Positions 57,533-64,000 of a stretch of DNA of 64,000 bases are shown here, one piece after another. How positions within the stretch are numbered: the first letter of the stretch is position 1; each line of letters starts with the position of its first letter. This DNA is from Alphaproteobacteria bacterium (lineage in GTDB: Bacteria; Pseudomonadota; Alphaproteobacteria; Micavibrionales; Micavibrionaceae). The notes beneath the pieces are model-generated. The model made no database searches and had not been told where the DNA came from. It saw nothing but the letters and a program-made list of their open reading frames with translations. The stretch lies in NCBI GenBank assembly GCA_020443295.1, contig JAGRIJ010000010.1:23423-87422 (forward strand). Reading direction: 5' to 3'. The translations under genes and the position numbers were made by a program.

Positions 57533-58459
57533 TTAAATATGCTTCTCGAAGTCTTCACCATCTTGCGAAGGATCGACAATCATGCTGATCCTACGGAGAA
57601 AGAAGGGCTCGAAATCGATATCGTTCAATCCGTGATGGGCTGCAGCTTTTGCGTGAATATCACGGCACGCGCGGATCATGTCCCCATAGCGGCGCGCAAC
57701 TTCATAACTTAAGCCCGTTGTGCCGTGAATATCGCTGACTTTCCAGAAAGACTCTTCGGTCCAAAAACGTTCAGTCATCTCCCGCTCTCCCTCATAGGCT
57801 TCATGGGAATTGCGGTGAAACTTGTTCCTGCGCTCGCGTTCGATTTCTTCCTCAAACCCCCTATGCAGGACTTGCAGCTCGATAATATGAAAGGGACGCG
57901 GCTGGGCATCGGGAAGGGGAATGGCGATATTGGCTTTTAAAGACCGGTAACCCGAAGGCGTGGGTTTTTCAAAACGGTTCTCGACATCAATAATTCTTGC
58001 GCCCAGAGGAAGCGGGACATCGGCGTAATAAGCCCACTCACAAACCTGGGTAAGGACTGCGACTTCCCCGGGTGAATTACAGTAAATGCGTGCCCGTCCG
58101 TAATCCCTGACATCGTCATAACGGGGCTCCCCTTCGCTGCCTCTCTTTTCCCGGGTTGCCTTGCGAATGATACGGCTATCACACTTGATATCACCGCAAT
58201 CATACTGGCCGACATTAAGAACGCCGACATGTGTAGGGTCCACCATCACATCATAATCCTTGCGGGCCTCGCGCATCAGATAGAGGGCTATATCCCTGAT
58301 ATACGGTGTGACAACCATGGCATCGGATTTATAAGCGGCTATCTTGTCTTCATCGGAAAAAAAACTGGGAAGCGAAGGCTGGAACTCAGGCAAACCTTCA
58401 CTGAAAAGCGCCGTAGCGTGCATAAAACGCTCGTTAATGCTGCTTCTTCTTGTAACCAT
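57533..58459 (-). CDS. RelA/SpoT-fold domain protein, second copy
   Basis: A 308-residue soluble protein. Synthetase-like motifs: DDVRDYGRARIYC at 115-127 (D-x2-x-x-x-R strand), DVENRFEKPTPSGYRSL at 158-174 (N-R-F...GYRSL loop), HIIELQV at 191-197 (E-x-Q) and a K213...H219...Y222...R226 helix (NKFHRNSHEAYEGER). It is closer to the RelA/SpoT pattern than the 496-1275 protein. No HD hydrolase or regulatory domain is present. It is followed by two small paralogous genes on the same strand, so an effector with partner proteins is suggested. Activity cannot be read from sequence alone. Confidence 0.75.
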   Translation of the reverse strand: MVTRRSSINERFMHATALFSEGLPEFQPSLPSFFSDEDKIAAYKSDAMVVTPYIRDIALYLMREARKDYDVMVDPTHVGVLNVGQYDCGDIKCDSRIIRKATREKRGSEGEPRYDDVRDYGRARIYCNSPGEVAVLTQVCEWAYYADVPLPLGARIIDVENRFEKPTPSGYRSLKANIAIPLPDAQPRPFHIIELQVLHRGFEEEIERERRNKFHRNSHEAYEGEREMTERFWTEESFWKVSDIHGTTGLSYEVARRYGDMIRACRDIHAKAAAHHGLNDIDFEPFFLRRISMIVDPSQDGEDFEKHI

Positions 58460-58667
58460 TAATCTAGTATAACCCCTGACATTTCCCTGTTTTGCTTTTT
58501 TTGCTTTTTAAACACCCATTAACGCACGATTTATCATTGGATCGCAAGGAAAAAATAGGGTGAAAATTACTTGTTTTGATGACATGAAAAAATAGAATGG
58601 CCTTGCCTTACAGGGCTTTGCCCGATATATATCCTGCACCTGAGAGAAAACTTTTAAGGGGAGTGAT

Positions 58668-59090
58668 ATGGCTCTAGAACGGACACTTTCAATCATCAAG
58701 CCGGATGCCACAAAACGTAATCTGACGGGCGCGGTTAACGCCGTTCTGGAACAGGCTGGCCTGCGGATAGTCGGCCAGAAGCGCATCCACCTGACCCTGG
58801 AGCAGGCTCAAAAATTCTATGAAATTCACAAGGACAGGCCGTTTTACGCCGAACTCACCGAATTTATGAGCTCCGGCCCTGTGGTGGTTCAGGTTCTCGA
58901 AGGTGAAAACGCAGTAGCCAAAAACCGTGAAATCATGGGCGAAACCAATCCTGAAAAGGCCGCCGAAGGAACTATCCGTAAAAAATTTGCGCTCAATATC
59001 GGCGAAAACTCCGTACACGGCTCTGATGCATTGGAAAATGCGAAAAAGGAAATAGCGTTTTTCTTCAGCGAATGTGAAATCGTGGGCTAG
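58668..59090 (+). CDS. ndk: Nucleoside diphosphate kinase
   Basis: A 140-residue enzyme that equalises NTP and NDP pools by a phospho-histidine. It opens [18 protein letters not shown], has [18 protein letters not shown] and the active-site histidine in [12 protein letters not shown]. Length is standard. About 208 A+T-rich bases precede it and a GGGGAG ribosome site is present. It is convergent with the large hybrid kinase gene. Confidence 0.97.
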   Translation: MALERTLSIIKPDATKRNLTGAVNAVLEQAGLRIVGQKRIHLTLEQAQKFYEIHKDRPFYAELTEFMSSGPVVVQVLEGENAVAKNREIMGETNPEKAAEGTIRKKFALNIGENSVHGSDALENAKKEIAFFFSECEIVG

Positions 59091-59106
59091 GAGAAAGCTT
59101 AAAAAG

Positions 59107-62100
59107 TTAATTCAGGCCACCGAGCCATTTTGTAAAAGCGACTTTCGTATTCTTGGAAGCTTCTTCCAGAAGGCTTGCTTTCCTAATGGCAAGATCCCCG
59201 TTAGAGGTTTTGGACACTTTCTCGACTTCGGCCGCGATCTTGCTGACCTCGGACATCCCGAAATTGGCGGCCATCCCTTTTAATTCATGAGACCGGGCGG
59301 CCAATGCGGCAATGTCCTTTTTCTCGATAACGTCATGGATTTGCCCGACGATTTCATCGGCTTTGGTCAGGAATCCTTCAAGCAGTTTTTTGAACTGGTC
59401 CTTGCCCAGAGTATCCACGAGGCTTTGAAGCATCTGGGTATCCAGAAGGTTTTCATTGTTCTTTTCGGGGGTTTCGGGCTGAGGCATGGCTTTGCTCTTT
59501 GTTTCAGGGGGTGGGGCGGGTTTCGCAGCAGGTTGTCGTTCTTGGATCGCTTTCTCTTTATCTTTATTCGGAGCCTTTTTCTCCGTTTTAAACAGGGGCT
59601 GGGATTTGCTCGCTGACTCGGAAGCTTGCCCCGACTGTTGGGAAAGCAGAAATTTCTGGATTTCCGTCAACTCTTCATCATCGCCAAAGCTTAGATCATT
59701 TTTGCGTTTTTTGCCCGTTTCTTCAATTTCAAAATCTTCTCCGTAATCGAGCGGATCGGCTTCCGCCTCATCCTCTTCTTCAAGTTTTCTTCTGAACTCG
59801 TCAAAAGAAAACTCGGCATCTTTCCCGTTGGGAGCGGTATTGTCTTCGGAAACCGGCAGGGGTACAGACTCGGATTCTGCCGTATAAAGTTCCCGGTCGT
59901 CCAGCTCCAGTCCTAGATCTTTGGAGGTCAGAGATTCAAAATTTGTCGGTTCGGGTTCTTTCGCAAGCGGATTGTCAAATTTTCCTTTGGCGGCATTGAA
60001 GATCACTTCATTAAGTTTTCTGGGATCAACAGGCTTGGCCAGAAATCCGTTGATCTGCGCGTCATAAATTTCCTTGATTTCATCCGGCATCACGTTCCCG
60101 GTAAGTGCGATGATTGGGGTGTGCGCGATATCTGCATTCGAATTCGCGCGAATCTTTCTGGCCGCTTCAAGCCCGTCCATCCCGTGCATCTGGATATCCA
60201 TGAAAATTAATACAGGCCTTTCCTGTTCGCACTGTTCGATCGCCTCAAACCCGTTGGCAGCCAGAAGGACCTCATGATCGTATTTGCTCAAAAGTCCCAG
60301 CAGGACTTTTCTGTTCATCTCATTATCTTCGACAACCAAGATCTTCATCGGCGCCGTTATCAGCTCTTCATCGCTCAACGGCTCGGCAATCTCTTCCACG
60401 GTCTCTTCTTCCAGAAGCGGAAGCTCGAACGAAAACTCAGTTCCTTTCCCGACTTCGCTCATAACCCGTATCTTCCCGCCCATGGCGTCGATCAGCCTGT
60501 CGGAAATGGCAAGCCCAAGACCGGTGCCTCCGTATTTCCGCGTAATGCTGGCCTCGGCTTGCGAGAAAGGCGTAAAAAGCTTTGCTTGCGCTTCTTTTGA
60601 AATACCGATGCCGGTATCGATCACGGAAAAATTCACGAGCACGGTTCCGGGGGAATAGACTTCTTTCTTTCCCGGTTTGCGGGTATTCATCCTGATAATA
60701 ACTCCGCCCTCTTGCGTAAATTTCAATCCGTTATTCACCAGGTTCAGAAGAATCTGCCTGATGCGTGTAGGATCTCCTGAAACGATGGTCGGCAGGTCCT
60801 CGCTGGTTTCAAGCGTAAGAGACAGATTTTTTTGCGCCGCATGTCCAGACATCAGAGTAACGACATCTTGTGCAAGCCGGGGCAGGTCAAACTGCACTTC
60901 TTCGATATCCATGCTTCCGCGCTCGATTTTTTCGAAATCGAGAATATCGTTCAGCAAGGTCATCATCGTCTCGCCGGACTTGCGAATCGTATCTACATAA
61001 TCGCTTTGGGTTTTATTCATGTTGGTATCTTGCAGAAGCTGAACCATGCCCATAATCCCGGTCATCGGCGTACGGATTTCATGACTGACAACAGCAAGAA
61101 ACGCGGATTTCGCCATATTCGCACGGTCGGCCATTTCCTTGGCGTAGCGCATCTCTTCCGCGCGCTGGATCTCCCGCTCCCGCAATTCGCTCATCAGCTC
61201 CCGCTCGCGTTCAATGACGCGTAAAAGCCGGGCCTGATCAGCCGACTCTTTGGATTTTTGCAGGCGGGCGAGGGCTTGCGTATCGTGCTTTTGACGCATC
61301 ATTTCCTGCTTTTTGAGCTTTTCGTCGTATTTCAGCGCTTGCAGGCTGCCCGCCACGAACAAAGCAGCCTCAGGGACAAACGAAAGCCAGAAGAGGCTGA
61401 TGGTAAAGCCGTTGACGGGAATAAGCCCTAGCGTCCCCAGACATAAAACCAGAAACCCTAAAAGATGAACGACCCATCCCGCGCAATAATAGCGGCTGAT
61501 ATCGTGCATATTTTTATTCAGGAAAAGGCAAACCACCATTGAAATCACCAGAGACATACTGATGGCGGTAGCATAAAGCCCAAATCCAATGGCGTTTTGT
61601 CCCAGGACAAAAAGGTAAATTCCGGTTGATAGCGCGATAATCAGGCCCAGCCCGATGAGAGCAAAATTTTCAATCGGATGGTCGTTATGCTCAATCCGCA
61701 GATAATATTTGGTATGCAAAAGGGCAAAAATAATGCTCGCGGAATAAAGACCGATCAGCGCTGGCCCGGAAACAAGCGATCCGCTGAGAAATTCCTGATT
61801 AAGAAGGAAGAAGAGAACGCAAATGGCGGCATAATGAAGCAAAAAGAATAAATAGGAGGATTGCCGAGTCATATACAGGAACGTCGTAAAGACAGCCATG
61901 ACAATGACAAAAAATAACCCCCCGAGAATAATGCTCGGATTGCCTGAAAGCAGTACGTCCATGAATTTTTTCTGGGAAAGGACACGGGGGGCAAGCGTGA
62001 CCGGAAAACCGTTGTCGGGCTGAATATAGAGGGCGATAAGGTTGGACGAGCGCGTCTTAAGCGTAATAGGAAGAGAAGAGCCGAGGAATACGTCATCGGG

Positions 62101-62598
62101 GGCTTTGCCGTCCTCATCCTGCACCCCTGTAAGCTTAAGCCCGGGTGATTTGACAAACAGGGTCTGGGTCGAGGCGTTCATAACCATGATCTGGCTGGCC
62201 AAAGCCATGCGCCCGCTCATGGCGTCGCCAAAATCCAGAACCCAGTTATCGGAGTCGGTATTATTCTGGATCTCGAACAGTATCCAGAACGGCGATTCTG
62301 TGAGAGACTGATTGATAAGTTCAGAGTCTGATTTTTTACCCTTCAGTCCCCGGCTTTGAAAACTGTCGACAACTGATTTCAGGCTGATATTTCGCTCGGG
62401 ATCTTGGGTAATATAACATTGCGGTCCGATAAAAAGAACCTGGGAATCGGCGGTCAGCGTAAGGGCAGGGGAAGCGGCTTGAACGGGGCCTGCAAGGACA
62501 AATGTAAAGACAATAAAAAACGCTGTCAGGCAGAACGTGCTCAAAGCTTTAGTTCTGACAGGCGGAGGAAAGGACAGGAAATGTCGAATATCAAACAT
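59107..62598 (-). CDS. 7TMR-DISM hybrid histidine kinase with receiver and C-terminal Hpt
   Basis: About 1163 residues when started at the ATG at 62598, which opens a signal peptide (FCLTAFFIVFTFVLAGPVQA); a frame from 62658 is also open. A periplasmic 7TMR-DISMED2-like domain is followed by seven TM segments (about 230-440), a coiled coil, HisKA with [13 protein letters not shown] (H506), HATPase ([18 protein letters not shown]), a receiver with FMDIQMHGMDG, an acidic low-complexity linker, and an Hpt domain with SHELKGMAANFG. All three phosphorelay modules sit in one chain. The signal is unknown, perhaps a carbohydrate. Confidence 0.93.
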   Translation of the reverse strand: MFDIRHFLSFPPPVRTKALSTFCLTAFFIVFTFVLAGPVQAASPALTLTADSQVLFIGPQCYITQDPERNISLKSVVDSFQSRGLKGKKSDSELINQSLTESPFWILFEIQNNTDSDNWVLDFGDAMSGRMALASQIMVMNASTQTLFVKSPGLKLTGVQDEDGKAPDDVFLGSSLPITLKTRSSNLIALYIQPDNGFPVTLAPRVLSQKKFMDVLLSGNPSIILGGLFFVIVMAVFTTFLYMTRQSSYLFFLLHYAAICVLFFLLNQEFLSGSLVSGPALIGLYSASIIFALLHTKYYLRIEHNDHPIENFALIGLGLIIALSTGIYLFVLGQNAIGFGLYATAISMSLVISMVVCLFLNKNMHDISRYYCAGWVVHLLGFLVLCLGTLGLIPVNGFTISLFWLSFVPEAALFVAGSLQALKYDEKLKKQEMMRQKHDTQALARLQKSKESADQARLLRVIERERELMSELREREIQRAEEMRYAKEMADRANMAKSAFLAVVSHEIRTPMTGIMGMVQLLQDTNMNKTQSDYVDTIRKSGETMMTLLNDILDFEKIERGSMDIEEVQFDLPRLAQDVVTLMSGHAAQKNLSLTLETSEDLPTIVSGDPTRIRQILLNLVNNGLKFTQEGGVIIRMNTRKPGKKEVYSPGTVLVNFSVIDTGIGISKEAQAKLFTPFSQAEASITRKYGGTGLGLAISDRLIDAMGGKIRVMSEVGKGTEFSFELPLLEEETVEEIAEPLSDEELITAPMKILVVEDNEMNRKVLLGLLSKYDHEVLLAANGFEAIEQCEQERPVLIFMDIQMHGMDGLEAARKIRANSNADIAHTPIIALTGNVMPDEIKEIYDAQINGFLAKPVDPRKLNEVIFNAAKGKFDNPLAKEPEPTNFESLTSKDLGLELDDRELYTAESESVPLPVSEDNTAPNGKDAEFSFDEFRRKLEEEDEAEADPLDYGEDFEIEETGKKRKNDLSFGDDEELTEIQKFLLSQQSGQASESASKSQPLFKTEKKAPNKDKEKAIQERQPAAKPAPPPETKSKAMPQPETPEKNNENLLDTQMLQSLVDTLGKDQFKKLLEGFLTKADEIVGQIHDVIEKKDIAALAARSHELKGMAANFGMSEVSKIAAEVEKVSKTSNGDLAIRKASLLEEASKNTKVAFTKWLGGLN

Positions 62599-62721
62599 CG
62601 TCCCGAAGTGTTTTATTGCCCCAAAAATAGCGAATAACGCATAAACGCAGTTACACACAGCAGTGTGACGCGAAAAGGTTAAGGTTTGCTTAGGATAAGG
62701 GGGCCGAAAACTTTGATTTAA

Positions 62722-62877
62722 TTACGTAAAATGAATAAAGGTTAAGGCGAGAAAGACCAGCACGGCGGCAATCGCGAGAATGGCGTATTTGGCTCCGCAG
62801 GCAAATGAATCCCACGTTTTTCTGGCATGCTCAAGCTCTCGAGGGTCGACATCGACGGCCTGTGTATGATCACCCAT
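62722..62877 (-). CDS. aa3-type cytochrome c oxidase subunit IV
   Basis: A 51-residue protein too short for most gene finders. It starts MGDHTQAVDVDPRELEHAR, then KTWDSFACGAKYAIL and a single C-terminal transmembrane helix (AIAAVLVFLALTFIHF). The H-A...TW-x-x-F pattern and one helix fit the small fourth subunit of alphaproteobacterial aa3 oxidases. AGGAGA lies seven bases before the ATG. The main oxidase genes are not in this window. Confidence 0.75.
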   Translation of the reverse strand: MGDHTQAVDVDPRELEHARKTWDSFACGAKYAILAIAAVLVFLALTFIHFT

Positions 62878-62960
62878 GATAAATCTCCTAAAAAACCCCT
62901 ACATGAATAATGAATAAACTGAAACGGCCAAGGTCTTCAAGGGCAGAATGACGGAAACAC

Positions 62961-63560
62961 TCAGGAACTTAACGATTTGTTCAGGGTCCGGGCAACAATC
63001 CGTACAGCTTCGATATAGGCCAGATGCTCCTGCTCAAGAACGCGTTGCGCCAGAATATCGGGCGTATCGCCGGGAAGGATTGGAACCCGCTTCTGGACAA
63101 TAATCGGTCCGCTGTCCATTTCGGGTACAACGTAATGCACTGTACATCCGGCTTCCTTCTTCCCGTCGGCCAGGGCCCGGGCGTGCGTATTCAGCCCTTT
63201 GTAATCAGGAAGGAGAGAAGGATGAATATTAATCATACGGTTGGGCCATAAATTTACGAATTCAGCCGTCAGAACCCTCATGAAACCGGCAAGAACGATA
63301 AGTTCGGCATCGGACTCAACGATCTCTTTTTGCATGTCTTTTTCAAACGAGGAGCGGTCCGGATAGGCTTTATGATCAACCACGGAGGTTTGTATTCCGG
63401 CCTCTTTTGCACGGGCCAGCCCGGGCGCATCCGCTCGGTTTGACAGGACAAGACGGATTTCCGCAGGGAAAGAGGGATCGCGGCAGGCATCGATAAGGGC
63501 TTGCAGGTTGCTCCCGCGTCCGGAAATCAGAACGGCAAGTTTCAGCTTTCCGCTGCCCAT
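62961..63560 (-). CDS. purN: Phosphoribosylglycinamide formyltransferase
   Basis: A 199-residue enzyme of purine synthesis that formylates GAR using 10-formyl-tetrahydrofolate. It opens KLAVLISGRGSNLQALIDAC, has VLAGFMRVLTAEFVNLWPNR and NIHPSLLPDYKGLNTHARAL (catalytic N-x-H and later D in PEMDSGPII). It overlaps the end of purM by 19 bases, the usual purM-purN coupling. Confidence 0.97.
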   Translation of the reverse strand: MGSGKLKLAVLISGRGSNLQALIDACRDPSFPAEIRLVLSNRADAPGLARAKEAGIQTSVVDHKAYPDRSSFEKDMQKEIVESDAELIVLAGFMRVLTAEFVNLWPNRMINIHPSLLPDYKGLNTHARALADGKKEAGCTVHYVVPEMDSGPIIVQKRVPILPGDTPDILAQRVLEQEHLAYIEAVRIVARTLNKSLSS

Positions 63561-64000
63561 GCCGCATCCATGTTGTCGATCTGAATGGGGGAGCCTTTTA
63601 AAGGTCGCTCTTCAATGGTTCCGATCCGGGTAACGGCCTCGCCCTGGGACTCAAGAACCCGCATGATGTCATCGGCCTGAGCAGTGGCGCAGATGGCAAC
63701 CATTCCGATCCCGCAATTGAGGGTCCGGGCCAGATCGTCGCAGTCCAGCGACCCGGCGCGCTTCAGCCACCCGAAAACGGCGGGCAATGCCCAGTTTTTT
63801 GCGTCCAGATGCACGCTGAGAGAGTCCGGCACCACCCTCGGAATATTTTCTGTGAGGCCGCCCCCCGTAATATGGGCAAGCCCGCGGATAGCAGGCGCTC
63901 CGGAGGAATCGTTAATTTTAAGGGCCGCCAGCAGGGGGCGTACATAGATGCGGGTGGGAACCAGCAAGGCATCGGCAAGGCTCTTGCTGCCGTGCCGGTC
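63542..64000 (-). CDS. purM: Phosphoribosylformylglycinamidine cyclo-ligase, C-terminal part
   Basis: Partial; the gene runs off the end of the window. About 152 C-terminal residues are visible. The frame is open to the last base and reads SKSLADALLVPTRIYVRPLLAALK, typical of AIR synthetase, then GLAHITGGGLTENIPRVVPD and GCGIGM-like FNCGIG motifs (LNCGIGMVAIC). It overlaps purN. Confidence 0.95.
   Translation of the reverse strand, partial: DRHGSKSLADALLVPTRIYVRPLLAALKINDSSGAPAIRGLAHITGGGLTENIPRVVPDSLSVHLDAKNWALPAVFGWLKRAGSLDCDDLARTLNCGIGMVAICATAQADDIMRVLESQGEAVTRIGTIEERPLKGSPIQIDNMDAAWAAES

Noticed and set aside
1..64000. CRISPR arrays, insertion sequences, phage genes, rRNA and riboswitches
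   Set aside because: No regularly spaced repeats, transposase or integrase motifs, rRNA stretches or recognisable riboswitch cores were seen by eye.

Overview
The window reads as a chromosomal segment of an alphaproteobacterium of moderate G+C. Supporting marks are a PodJ-like polar factor, a 51-residue aa3-type cytochrome oxidase subunit IV, a FixL-like sensor PAS, a perfect FNR/FixK-type box, a fused MaoC-Pta enzyme and the ETF-QO / uracil-DNA glycosylase / Slt neighbourhood. Placement below class (for example near Micavibrio or Rhodospirillales-like groups) is a guess. No phage, insertion sequence or CRISPR array was seen.

Layout. 0.2-3.1 kb: a small protein plus a RelA/SpoT-fold protein, then an ABC exporter. 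3.7-4.4 kb: a secreted protein with a duplicated cysteine motif. 4.6-13.3 kb: a detoxification block with an Old Yellow Enzyme reductase, an alpha/beta hydrolase, a TetR regulator with an operator-overlapped promoter, and a complete RND tripartite pump. 13.3-16.4 kb: polyphosphate metabolism (Ppx/GppA, Ppk). 16.6-27.0 kb: an island of nine signalling genes (MHYT hybrid kinase, Hpt, receivers, REC-kinase-REC, FixL-like PAS kinase, small kinase) with no recognisable DNA-binding output domain. 27.0-33.8 kb: ackA, MaoC-Pta, fabI and hsp20 on the minus strand, divergent from a P2-type cation ATPase across the FNR-type box; this looks like a low-oxygen regulon. 33.9-37.5 kb: a translationally coupled four-gene operon (GNAT-like thermostable-hemolysin family, acyl-adenylating enzyme, haem-oxygenase-like diiron oxidase, SDR) that looks like an uncharacterised acyl-metabolite pathway. 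37.5-40.9 kb: TPR, DUF423, DUF4399, methyltransferase and lipoprotein genes, two abutting gene remnants and tRNA-Gln. 41.1-52.8 kb: PodJ-like protein, ispE, a TPR protein, ETF-QO, an OmpA/lectin-like protein, a type-4-like UDG and a lytic transglycosylase. 52.8-53.4 kb: an A+T-rich islet with a ribbon-helix-helix gene under a perfect 19-bp inverted repeat. 53.4-64 kb: an inositol-monophosphatase-family phosphatase, alaS, a second RelA/SpoT-fold gene with two small partner genes, ndk, a 7TMR hybrid kinase, the oxidase subunit IV, purN and the end of purM.

The strongest candidates for undescribed biology are: (1) two unlinked RelA/SpoT-fold genes, each beside small proteins that appear to share one fold, suggesting a conserved partner, immunity or antitoxin family; (2) the GNAT / acyl-AMP ligase / diiron oxidase / SDR operon; (3) the secreted protein whose two halves carry cysteines at exactly the same spacing; and (4) the signalling island with gas-sensing domain types next to an FNR-type regulon. 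All homology calls were made by eye; no database search was run.
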